DNA of 64,000 nucleotides, taken from assembly GCF_009908295.1 (NCBI RefSeq), contig NZ_JAAALO010000001.1:682001-746000 (forward strand), written 5' to 3'. This stretch comes from Micromonospora rubida (GTDB lineage Bacteria; Actinomycetota; Actinomycetes; Mycobacteriales; Micromonosporaceae). A model generated the notes under the pieces. It was not told the DNA's origin. It saw only the letters and a program-made list of their open reading frames with translations, and made no database searches. How positions within the stretch are numbered: position 1 is the first letter of the stretch; each line of letters starts with the position of its first letter. Positions 35,044 to 42,779 of the stretch are shown here, one piece after another. The position numbers and the translations under genes were made by a program.

Positions 35044-36669
35044 TTACTTGACCGGGGTGACCTGGGCGAGCGAGTACGCGGTGACCATGCCGAGCAGGTC
35101 CGACGGCGACGGGGAGAAGCCGGTGAACTTGCTGGCGTTGTAGGCGAACCGGAAGTTCTCCACGTACAGCGGGGTCAGGTACGCCTGGTCGTGCACGACC
35201 TTGTCGAGGTTCTTGATCTTGGCCTTGAACGCCTCGGGGTCGGTGGTGCCGGCCGCGTCGTTGATCAGCTTGTCGATCTCGGCCGACTCGAGCAGGTTGT
35301 AGTTGATGCCACCCGGGTTGCTGGACAGGTAGGTGCTGCGCAGCTGGTCCATCGGGTTGTCGAACACACCCCACTGCGAGGCGTCGATGTCGTACTCGCC
35401 GCTCTTGGTACGGGACAGGAAGGTGTTCCGCTCGACGCACTCGTTCTTTAGCTTGATGCCGGCCTTGGCCGCGCTCTCCCGGAAGAGCTGCACCACGCGG
35501 GTCATGTTCGCGTTGGACTGGTCGCACGCCACGCCGAAGGCCAACTCGTCGAAGAACCCGTCGTTGTTGGCGTCCTTGTAGCCGGCCGCGGTCAGCTTGG
35601 CCTTCGCCCCGGCGGGGTCGAACGCGTACGGCTTGACCTCGGAGTTGTCGTACTCCGAGAAGGTCGGCGAGATCGGGCCGGCCATCTCCTGGGCGTCGCC
35701 CTGGAGCACGGCCGAGATGATCGACTTGGTGTCGACCGACATCGACAACGCCTGCCGGACCTCCTGGTCGGCCAGGAACTTGTTCTTCATGTTGTAGGTC
35801 AGGTGCGCGAAGCCCAGCGCGCCGACCTTCTCCATCTTGATCTTCGAGTCACCCTCGAAGGTCTTCGCCGCCGACACCGGCACCGGGGTGCCCATCAGGT
35901 CGATGTCACCGTTGCGCAGCGCCAGCATCATCGTGTTCACGTCCGGGTAGACCCGGTACTCGACCTGGCTGACCGCGGCCTTGCCACCCGGGGCGAGCGG
36001 GTAGTTCTCGTTGCGCTTCATGACGTAGCGCTGGCCCTTGGTCATGCTGTCCAGCACGAACGGCCCGGCGCCGACCCAGTTCGAGTCGTTGGGGAACTTG
36101 GACAGGTCCCCGGCCGGCTCGAAGACGTGCTTCGGCACGATCGACATCCAGAACCCGACGCCCTCGGCGAACGGCGCGTACGGCTGGGAGAGCTTGAACT
36201 TGACCGTGGTCGCGTCCGGCGCCTCGATCGACTCGACCCAGGTCAGCTTCGCGGCGACGTTGCCGAGCTTGTACTTCATGGTCATCTCGGCGCTGAACTT
36301 GACGTCGTCCGCGACTACCGGCTTGCCGTCGGTCCACTTGAAGTCGTCCCGCAGCACGAACACGGCGGTCTTGCCGTCGTCCTCGTAGCGGTACTCCTTG
36401 GCCAGCTCCGGCGCCTTCTTCGCGTTCTCGTCGATCCGCAGCAGGTGCGGGTACATCGCGTTGAGGATCCACGAGTCGGTCTTGCTCAGCGACTGCAGCG
36501 GATTGAAGTTGCTCACGTCGGTGGTGGTGCCGATCCGCAGCACCGAATCGCCCGACGAGCTGCTGGAGGATGCGTTGTCCTCGTTGAGACCGCAGCCGGA
36601 GACGCCGAGCGTGGCCACCACGCCGAGCGCGACGGCAAGCCGCCACCGACCCTTGACTGTGCTTTTCAC
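35044..36669 (-). CDS. Peptide-binding lipoprotein of ABC transporter (SBP family 5)
   Basis: 541 residues. The leader VKGRWRLAVALGVVATLGVSGC ends in a lipobox with Cys26, followed by an Asn/Ser linker. The body is a family 5 peptide-binding protein: IGTTTDVSNFNPLQSLSKTD, FVLRDDFKWTDGKPVVADDV, and the late SGEYDIDASQWGV. GTG 36669 overlaps the upstream M19 stop as GTGA, so the genes are coupled; GGAGG precedes it. It would capture the peptide for import by the DppBCDF-like system. Confidence 0.94.
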   Translation of the reverse strand: MKSTVKGRWRLAVALGVVATLGVSGCGLNEDNASSSSSSGDSVLRIGTTTDVSNFNPLQSLSKTDSWILNAMYPHLLRIDENAKKAPELAKEYRYEDDGKTAVFVLRDDFKWTDGKPVVADDVKFSAEMTMKYKLGNVAAKLTWVESIEAPDATTVKFKLSQPYAPFAEGVGFWMSIVPKHVFEPAGDLSKFPNDSNWVGAGPFVLDSMTKGQRYVMKRNENYPLAPGGKAAVSQVEYRVYPDVNTMMLALRNGDIDLMGTPVPVSAAKTFEGDSKIKMEKVGALGFAHLTYNMKNKFLADQEVRQALSMSVDTKSIISAVLQGDAQEMAGPISPTFSEYDNSEVKPYAFDPAGAKAKLTAAGYKDANNDGFFDELAFGVACDQSNANMTRVVQLFRESAAKAGIKLKNECVERNTFLSRTKSGEYDIDASQWGVFDNPMDQLRSTYLSSNPGGINYNLLESAEIDKLINDAAGTTDPEAFKAKIKNLDKVVHDQAYLTPLYVENFRFAYNASKFTGFSPSPSDLLGMVTAYSLAQVTPVK

Positions 36670-37868
36670 CAAACCTCCTCAAGAACCCGGATGATGTTGC
36701 CGCCGATGACCTTGGCGATTTCGTCGTCGGAGTAGCCGTGCGTGACCAGCCACCCGACGATGTTGCTGAAGCACTCCGCCGGGTTCTCCATGCCGCTCAC
36801 GTACGGGACCCGGGGGTGGTCCACCGCTCCGTGGGCCTTCCCGATCGCCAGGTGCTGGGTGAAGCTGTCGTGCAGCCCGACGTGGTCACCGAAGTTGGTG
36901 TCCGGGCCGAACGCCACGTGGTCGATGCCGACCAGCTCCACGCAGTACGTGAAGTGGTCCATCACCGACTCGATCGAGTGGTGCGGGTGCTCGGCCGACA
37001 GGGTGGTGTGCGGAGCGGCCTCGATGCCGATCACGCCACCGCGCTCGGCGCAGGCCCGGATCACCTCGTCCGGCTTCATCCGGGGGGTGTCCCAGACCGA
37101 GCGGGCGCCGGCGTGGGTGATGAACACCGGCACCCTGCTCGCCTCGACAACGTCCAGCGAGGTCTGGTCACCGGAGTGCGAGATGTCGATGGCGATGCCG
37201 AGCTTGTTCATCCGGTCCACCGCGCGCCGACCGAAGTGGGTCAGCCCGCCGTCGCGGTCCTCGGAGAGACCGGATCCGAGCATGTTGGCCTGGCTGTAGG
37301 CGATGCCCATCTGACGTACGCCGAAGCCGTAGAGGATGTCGATCCGGTCCAGCTCGTTCTCGATCATCGTGGCCGCTTCCAGACCGGCCACCAGGGCGAT
37401 CCGGCCGTTGCGCCTGGCCTCGAAGATCTGGTCCAACGTCGTCGCCAGGACCACATGGTCCTGCTTGGCGACATCGGCGAAGCGCAGGCCGATGTCGTAG
37501 ATGACGTCGTCCCACTTCCAGGCGTGCTCGCTGGTCACGCAGCCGGTGCCGTTCATGAAGTTGTCGAAGACCGCGGCCAGGCCCGACCGGGCCAGGCCCT
37601 CGAAGCCGAACGAGTTGCGGCCGGTGCGGTTGTAGTCACGCAGCTGCGACACGTCGGCCGGCAGGATCTTCGGGTGCTCGTGCAGCGAGATGGCCAGGTG
37701 CTCGCCGAGCAGCCGGGCAACCCGGCCGCGCTGGTCGTCACTCAGGCCGAGGTCGTGTTCGGGCACCCGGCCGAGCTGCGGCGCGAGCTCGAAGACCTTG
37801 TAGTCGGCGTGCGGCGTCAAGTAGTCGAAGGACCGGTATCCGGTATAGCTGGGGGCGGGTTCCTGCAC
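36666..37868 (-). CDS. M19-family membrane-dipeptidase homolog (copy 2, first gene of operon)
   Basis: 400 residues, paralog of 27853-29055, with the same candidate metal residues (LHEH, LVAGLEA, DISHSGDQT, FITHAGARS). The two differ at many positions outside a central block encoded by the identical 339-bp tract. GTG 37868 has GAGGTGA 8 bases upstream. As first gene of the operon it is nearest to the palindromic operator. Keeping two dipeptidases in one operon suggests they act on different imported peptides or form a heteromer; both are inferences. Confidence 0.88.
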   Translation of the reverse strand: MQEPAPSYTGYRSFDYLTPHADYKVFELAPQLGRVPEHDLGLSDDQRGRVARLLGEHLAISLHEHPKILPADVSQLRDYNRTGRNSFGFEGLARSGLAAVFDNFMNGTGCVTSEHAWKWDDVIYDIGLRFADVAKQDHVVLATTLDQIFEARRNGRIALVAGLEAATMIENELDRIDILYGFGVRQMGIAYSQANMLGSGLSEDRDGGLTHFGRRAVDRMNKLGIAIDISHSGDQTSLDVVEASRVPVFITHAGARSVWDTPRMKPDEVIRACAERGGVIGIEAAPHTTLSAEHPHHSIESVMDHFTYCVELVGIDHVAFGPDTNFGDHVGLHDSFTQHLAIGKAHGAVDHPRVPYVSGMENPAECFSNIVGWLVTHGYSDDEIAKVIGGNIIRVLEEVW

Positions 37869-37903
37869 TCGTCAACTCACCTCGTCGGGTTAGAGGTATG
37901 AGG

Positions 37904-37922
37904 CATGAGGTCTGACCTCGTG
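37904..37922. promoter_or_regulatory. GntR/HutC-type palindrome upstream of the peptide operon
   Basis: CATGAGGTCTGACCTCGTG has 9-base arms with one mismatch around a central T; the core GAGGTCTGACCTC (37907-37919) is perfect. It resembles the GGTCTAGACC core bound by HutC-subfamily GntR proteins. It lies 36 bases before the first start codon, where the promoter should be. Confidence 0.65.
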
Positions 37923-38252
37923 TCTCACCGGGAGGCTAGCCGAGCAGCAACACCTCCGGAATGCCTCGTGACCTGACCGTTACCGCAATCGGCCGAGATT
38001 CCCGCAGGTCAGGATGGGAGCGGTGCGCTGCGCTGGTTGCCGGAGGCCACGCCCGCACTCCGGACACCCGACCCTTCGATCCGCCGTTCGGCGGATCGTC
38101 GGTGACCTCATGGCACGCCACGCGACCCAGTGGTCCGACCACTACGCCCCGGCGATTAGTCCAAACAGGGATTCCGGCACCGATTCCGGCACCCAGGCGG
38201 CGGGCAGCAACGCGCAACGACGTGTAACGCGGCGCAGTGGCGGGCAGGCAGT
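37923..38252. other. Intergenic region between the peptide operon promoter and the FetB-like gene
   Basis: No gene seen. It holds the fetB-side terminator (38077-38098) and a 12-base tandem repeat, ATTCCGGCACCG twice, near 38169-38192. Confidence 0.5.
38077..38098 (-). terminator. Palindromic hairpin downstream of the FetB-like gene
   Basis: CGATCCGCCG-TT-CGGCGGATCG is a perfect 10-bp stem, 155 bases after the stop codon. The distance is long, so assignment as its terminator is tentative. Confidence 0.6.
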
Positions 38253-39002
38253 TCACGCCGAGTTCGGTCGCAGGCGACCTCGGGCCACCAGTTCGACGGT
38301 GAGGACGACCGCGACGGCCTCCACCGCCAGCAGACCAACCAGGACGAACAGCTGCGTGATCCCGGCCGCGACCGGGCCGGCTCCGCCGAGCAGCACACCG
38401 ACGAAGGCGCCGGGCAGGGTCACCAGACCAACCGTGCGGGTCTGGTCCAGCGCCGGAATCAACGCCTGGCCGGCTGCGGGTCGGCAGACCAGCAGCACCG
38501 CGTCTCGGGACGGCAGGCCGAGGGCCAGGGCCGCCTCGACCTCGCCGCGCCGGCCGGTGAGCTCGTCGAGGGCGCGTCGACCGGCAAGTGAGGTGGCGGT
38601 CATCGCGCCGCCGATCAGGATTCCGGCGACCGGGATGACCGCGATTCCCCGCACCGGCACCAGGCCGGCCAGCAGCAGCCCCCCGACAACGGACAGGCTT
38701 CCCGCGACGATCGGCACGGCGGCCCACCAGCCGCGAGCGCCACCGGTGATCCGTCGCCCCGAGGTGCCGGCCGCCACCGCGCACATCAGGACCACGAAGG
38801 CGGCGGTGGCCCACAGCGACGCCACGATGGCGGCGATCAGCAGCGACACGGCCGCCAACTGCACAGCCGCGCGGACAGCGGCGACAACGATCTGCTGACC
38901 GTGCCCGAGCTTCCCGACGGCGACCACGACCGCCGCCACGGCGGTCAGCACGACCAGGGCGACGAACAGTTCGGGGCCGACCACCAGCATCGTCGAGGAC
39001 AT
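38253..39002 (-). CDS. fetB: FetB/YbbM-family ABC transporter permease (UPF0014), orphan
   Basis: 249-residue membrane protein with about seven hydrophobic segments. Family marks are RAAVQLAAVSLLIAAI near the start, ILIGGAMTATSLAGRRALDEL in the middle, and the late block RTVGLVTLPGAFVGVLLGGAGPV, which matches the conserved VTLPGxFVGxLLGGxxP of UPF0014. In E. coli FetAB acts in iron export. The partner ATPase FetA, normally adjacent, is absent here, so the permease either uses a distant ATPase or is non-functional. Confidence 0.85.
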   Translation of the reverse strand: MSSTMLVVGPELFVALVVLTAVAAVVVAVGKLGHGQQIVVAAVRAAVQLAAVSLLIAAIVASLWATAAFVVLMCAVAAGTSGRRITGGARGWWAAVPIVAGSLSVVGGLLLAGLVPVRGIAVIPVAGILIGGAMTATSLAGRRALDELTGRRGEVEAALALGLPSRDAVLLVCRPAAGQALIPALDQTRTVGLVTLPGAFVGVLLGGAGPVAAGITQLFVLVGLLAVEAVAVVLTVELVARGRLRPNSA

Positions 39003-39089
39003 CCGGTCAGTCTGCCCCAGCGGTTCGGGGAGAGAACCGCGTGACTACGGCCGTCGGTGCGGCGCTGAGGCGGTCCGCCGGGTCGACCG

Positions 39090-39845
39090 TCAGGACGGCG
39101 CCTTGACCTGGCCGTCGAAGGCGATGCTGCGCCACAGGTCGAACTGGCGGTCGTTGCCGATCAGGGGGTTGCCGACCAGCGCGACGGCGGCCGTCACCTC
39201 CTCGTTGTTGCTGAGCTGGCGGAAGTAGCCGGGGCCGACCAGCGCGATGCCCCGGTTGGTGGACTGGATCAGCTTCATGTCGTCCTTCCACAGGTCGAGC
39301 GGCGGGGTCGGATTGACGTAGGCCAACGGATTGATCCGGCGACCCGCGGGGTCGATCATGTGCCAGTGCAGGTGCGGCCCCGTCGAGGAGCCGGAGCCGG
39401 GAGCGCCGGCCGCGCCGCCGGACCTGCCGACGATGGCTCCCGACGCCACTGAGGTCCCGTTCGCCAGCAGAAACTGGGACAGGTGCAGGTACTGGCTGCG
39501 GTACCCGTCGGAGTGGTTGATGGTCACGGTGTGACCGCCCGTGCCGTTGTTCGGGATGTTCGAGATCGTCCCGGCGCCACACGCAGGAAGGTTCGTGCCG
39601 ACCGACATCGCGAAGTCGACGCCCCCGGCGGAGCCACGGTCGAGGTGCTCCTGCCATCCGTCGGTGATCCGGTAGCCGCTGAACGGGTTGTAGATCACCG
39701 GTGCCGCCAGCGCGGGCGCCGACTGGAACAGTCCGCCGAGCACCACACCGCCCGCCACCGCCGCCGTACCCCGCAGCAGCTCCCTGCGGCCCACGGCCGG
39801 CAGCTCGCCGCCGTCACCGCGGTGAGGCTGGGGCTCGTTCGCCAT
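39090..39845 (-). CDS. Secreted M23-family metallopeptidase (short form)
   Basis: 251 residues. A twin-arginine leader (VGRRELLRGTAAVAGGVVLGG) is followed by the mature start APVIYNPFSGYRITDGW. M23 residues: HLDRGSAGGVDFAM (His and Asp ligands) and GPHLHWHM (HxH). The insert YRSQYLHLSQFLLANGTSV is typical. It would cut peptidoglycan cross-bridges outside the cell. Its catalytic domain is very similar to the longer protein at 45871-47316, but it lacks that protein's repeats and has a 60-residue tail instead (LWKDDMKLIQSTNRGIALVG). A -10-like TATAGT lies upstream at 39923-39918. Confidence 0.9.
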   Translation of the reverse strand: MANEPQPHRGDGGELPAVGRRELLRGTAAVAGGVVLGGLFQSAPALAAPVIYNPFSGYRITDGWQEHLDRGSAGGVDFAMSVGTNLPACGAGTISNIPNNGTGGHTVTINHSDGYRSQYLHLSQFLLANGTSVASGAIVGRSGGAAGAPGSGSSTGPHLHWHMIDPAGRRINPLAYVNPTPPLDLWKDDMKLIQSTNRGIALVGPGYFRQLSNNEEVTAAVALVGNPLIGNDRQFDLWRSIAFDGQVKAPS

Positions 39846-40420
39846 GACTGCCGTCCCTCCTGGCCCCGGGTGCGCGTGTCCTTCGAGTACCTCGTTGGTA
39901 GATCATCCCGGGCCGACACTATATCCACAGAGGCAGATGTCCCGGGTCCCTCGACCGGTCCCGCGGTGGCGGCGGCCCACCGGGCGCCGGTGTGCGACCC
40001 GGTGGGCCCGCGCCGGGCGAGCGCAGGGCCGGCGTCCCCGGCGGCAGCCGCCCCTGCCGGCTACCCGCCGACGGAGACCGGGCGAAGATAGGACACTGCG
40101 GACAACGCAAACAACTGTCGATATTCTGACACTCGTTCCCCTGAGCGCTGCGGTGATCCAGTCACCCCCTCCAGGCCGCCGAAAGGCACCTGACCTGCGC
40201 ATATGGTTGATTCATGTGGTTTGGGACCGCAGGCAGGCCGCGCGACGTGGCCCGCGGCACGGGGAGTGATGCGAGCACGTGCCCACCCGGCGGGCCGGCG
40301 GAGGATTGCCCGGCGTCATGTCCCGACACCGCGGCGGCAGCGTCGTCGCGCGGCGCCACGTTCGAAGATCATCGGTCGTCCGTGCGTCGACGAGGCCGCA
40401 CCTGGGGAAGGGAGTGTGCA
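39846..40420. other. 575-bp intergenic region upstream of two divergent units
   Basis: No convincing gene. The left part carries the M23 gene promoter region (TATAGT on the minus strand). Near 40117-40132, TGTC-N8-GACA surrounds a TATTCT that could be the -10 box for the membrane-protein pair on the plus strand. The middle is very GC-rich with weak self-complementarity. Confidence 0.45.
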
Positions 40421-40867
40421 ATGGGGAGCTTGCGGGATCGGACAAGCAACCGGGTGTACGAGTTCGCGGTCCTCGCCACCACGCCCGTGTGCGGCCTCCT
40501 GCTGGCCGTGGGTGGCATCCGGCCGCATTCGTTGGAGGTGGCGACGCCCGACCCGATCAGGGTCCTGTGGGAGTTCGGCCTGATCGTGGTCGGCGCCGCG
40601 GGCCTGCTCGGCATGTTCTGGCCGGGGCAGCTCGGCACCGGGCTCGGCATCGAGCTCGCCGCGGTGCTGGCGCTGGGTGCGCTCGCCGCGATGTACGTGA
40701 TCGCCGTCCTGGTGTTCGCCGGAGACCAAGCGGTGGTGGCCGCGTCGTTCGTCGGGGCGGTGGCTCTCGGGTCGTGGCTGCGTTCGGCCGAGATCCTGGG
40801 ATCACTGCGCCGGCTGATCCGGATGCACCATCCGCAAGATAATCCGTGCTCGAAGGTGCAGACATGA
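40421..40867 (+). CDS. Small four-helix membrane protein, possibly phage-derived
   Basis: 148 residues with four hydrophobic segments (about 15-33, 50-68, 75-98 and 104-120) and a charged C-terminal tail. ATG 40421 has GGGAAGGGAG upstream; the frame is open to 40214 without a better site. It is coupled by ATGA overlap (40864-40867) to the next gene, a single-span coiled-coil protein. I do not recognise the family. Pairs of this kind occur in actinophages near lysis genes, so a holin-like or spanin-like role is possible but unproven. Confidence 0.65.
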   Translation: MGSLRDRTSNRVYEFAVLATTPVCGLLLAVGGIRPHSLEVATPDPIRVLWEFGLIVVGAAGLLGMFWPGQLGTGLGIELAAVLALGALAAMYVIAVLVFAGDQAVVAASFVGAVALGSWLRSAEILGSLRRLIRMHHPQDNPCSKVQT

Positions 40868-41274
40868 TCGCCGCATCGAACCCGGACGCCCTGTACTGGG
40901 CGCAGCTGATGATCTCCATGCTCGGGATGCTCGGGGGCGCCGGCGGGCTCGCCGTGCTGGCCACGGTGACCGTGCAGCGGCGAAAGCTGAAGGCCGAGAC
41001 GGCCGGAGCACTGACCGATGCGGCGCTGGCCCTGGTGCAGCCGCTGCGGGCGCGGGTCGCCGAACTGGAGGCCGAGGCGCTGACCGTCCGGGAGCAGCTG
41101 ACCGCATCCCAGCGTGAACTGCAGGAACTGCGGAGCACGGTGTGGGACCTGACCAGGACGCTGGAGCGGTGGCGGGAAGTGATCATGGCACCAGGCGCGA
41201 CCATCCGCCGGGTGCAGTCAGTCGTGGCGGAGGATCGTCGGGCACCCGGTCAACTCCCCCGCCGCCTGCCGTGA
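40864..41274 (+). CDS. Single-span membrane protein with coiled coil, possibly phage-derived
   Basis: 136 residues. One transmembrane segment (about 12-38, MISMLGMLGGAGGLAVLATVTV) is followed by a heptad-rich stretch (residues about 55-105, LVQPLRARVAELEAEALTVRE then LTASQRELQELRSTVWDLTRTL). ATG 40864 overlaps the upstream stop; a GTG at 40846 is possible. The shape (anchor plus coiled coil) is typical of small actinophage membrane proteins. Function not known. Confidence 0.65.
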   Translation: MIAASNPDALYWAQLMISMLGMLGGAGGLAVLATVTVQRRKLKAETAGALTDAALALVQPLRARVAELEAEALTVREQLTASQRELQELRSTVWDLTRTLERWREVIMAPGATIRRVQSVVAEDRRAPGQLPRRLP

Positions 41275-41370
41275 GCCGGCCTGCATGGCGGCGGTCGGCT
41301 GGCTGACGCCCCGCCGGACGCGGGACAGGGCACCTCTCCCGGCGTCGTTGCTGGCGCCACCAGAGCCGGG

Positions 41371-42672
41371 TCAGGCGCGGCCGGCCGGTTCGGCGGGCGC
41401 GGTGACAGTGCGGTCCCCCGGTCCGCCGTCGGCCTGCCCGGCCGGCACCGCATCGGGGGCGGGGGCGGGGGCGGGGGCCGCCGTCCGCAGCCGGCGGACG
41501 TCCCGGCTGGCCAACATGCCGACGACGGAAGCCACCACCAGCGCCGCGAGGATCAGCAGCGTCTCGCGGGTGCCGATCGCCCCGGCGACCGGCCCCACCA
41601 CCACCTGGCCCAGCGGAATGGCGACCCAGGACCCCAACATGTCGTACGAGTAGACCCGGGCCAGCCGCTCGGCGGGAATGTGCTGCGCGATCGAGGTCTC
41701 CCAGGCCACCGCGAACTGCTCGACGGCGATCCCGACCGCCATCCCGGCCACCACCAGCACGACGACGGTCGGCGCCAGGGCCAGCCCCAACAGCAGGAAC
41801 GACTCGGCGAACATGCAGGCCACCCCGAGCAGCAGCAGCCGGCGTACCCGGATCCGCAGGGCGATCAGCCCACCGACGACCATCCCGACGGTCTCCGCCG
41901 CCAACACCACGCCCCAGGCGCCGCGCCCGATCGTCTCGTCGGCGACGGCCGGGCCGAGCACGTTCACCCCGCCGGCCAGCGCCGCGTTGAGGACCATGAA
42001 GCCGAGCACCACCACCCAGACCCAGGTCCGCGCGGTGAACTCGCTCCAGCCCTCCCGCAGGTCGGCCAGGATGCTCGCGCCGGTGCTCGCTGACCGCGTG
42101 GCGGCCACCCGGACACCGGCGAAGGCGACCGCCGCGAGGGCGAAGGTGAGCGCGTCGACGGCGAGGCCCCAGCCGGGCCCGACAGCGGCGACCAGCAGGC
42201 CACCGAGCGCCGCCCCGCCGATCATGCCGGCGTTCATGCCGAGCCGGATGAGCGCGTTCGCCGGCTGGATCAGCTCCGGCGGCACGGTCTGCGGCGTCGC
42301 GGCGGCCGACGCCGGCTGAGCCAGCGCGCTCACGACGCCGTTGGCCGCGCCGAGCACCAGCAGCAACGGGATGGTCGCCGCGCCGGTCAGCACCAGTGCG
42401 GCCACCACCGCCTGGGTCAGCGCGCCGAGCACATTGGAGCCGACCAGCACCAGCCGGCGCGGCATCCGATCGGCCAGCACCCCGCCGAAGAGCACGAACA
42501 GCACGTTCGTCAGCGACCTCGCGCCGACCACCAGGCCCAGGTCACGCACCGAGCCGGTCAGGTCGAGCACGGCGAAGGCCAGCGCGACGGGAGCGATCGC
42601 GTTGCCCAGCATGTTGACCAGCCGACCGGCAGCCAGGTGACGGAAAGCGGCGTACCGCAGCGGAGCGAACAT
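41371..42672 (-). CDS. MFS exporter, DHA3 (EntS-like) family
   Basis: 433 residues with about twelve hydrophobic segments. Motifs: AFRHLAAGRLVNMLGNAIAPVALAFAVLDLTGS at the N-terminus and the loop FGGVLADRMPRRLVLVGSN (motif A, GxLADRxxRR). The C-terminal tail is Pro/Ala-rich (APAPAPAPDAVPAGQADGG). DHA3 members export siderophores or macrolides; no biosynthetic genes are near, so its substrate is open. It stands between convergent genes with no obvious regulator. Confidence 0.9.
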   Translation of the reverse strand: MFAPLRYAAFRHLAAGRLVNMLGNAIAPVALAFAVLDLTGSVRDLGLVVGARSLTNVLFVLFGGVLADRMPRRLVLVGSNVLGALTQAVVAALVLTGAATIPLLLVLGAANGVVSALAQPASAAATPQTVPPELIQPANALIRLGMNAGMIGGAALGGLLVAAVGPGWGLAVDALTFALAAVAFAGVRVAATRSASTGASILADLREGWSEFTARTWVWVVVLGFMVLNAALAGGVNVLGPAVADETIGRGAWGVVLAAETVGMVVGGLIALRIRVRRLLLLGVACMFAESFLLLGLALAPTVVVLVVAGMAVGIAVEQFAVAWETSIAQHIPAERLARVYSYDMLGSWVAIPLGQVVVGPVAGAIGTRETLLILAALVVASVVGMLASRDVRRLRTAAPAPAPAPDAVPAGQADGGPGDRTVTAPAEPAGRA

Positions 42673-42730
42673 CAGCCCTCCATCCGGAGGGGTGATGGTA
42701 GCGCCGGCCCGGAAACCCGGCCGGGCGGGC

Positions 42731-42761
42731 GCCGCACTGCCTCGACGGATCGAGGCGCGGC
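42731..42761 (-). terminator. Terminator after the duplicated membrane exporter
   Basis: GCCTCGA (42739-42745) and TCGAGGC (42750-42756) pair around CGGA. An outer stem GCCGC/GCGGC (42731-42735, 42757-42761) extends it. It lies 18 bases past the stop. Confidence 0.65.
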
Positions 42762-42779
42762 ACCGGCCCGGCCGACGGC

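Noticed and set aside
27853..37868. M19 duplication as a composite transposon
   Set aside because: No transposase or terminal inverted repeats flank the two copies; gene conversion between paralogs explains the identical tract more simply.
39846..40420. Several short frames in the 575-bp gap
   Set aside because: No ribosome binding sites, no domain resemblance, and they overlap one another on both strands.
41371..42672. GC-rich repeat GGGGGC near 41455-41475 as a microsatellite
   Set aside because: It encodes the Pro/Ala tail of the MFS exporter (four AP pairs) and is short; ordinary low-complexity coding sequence.
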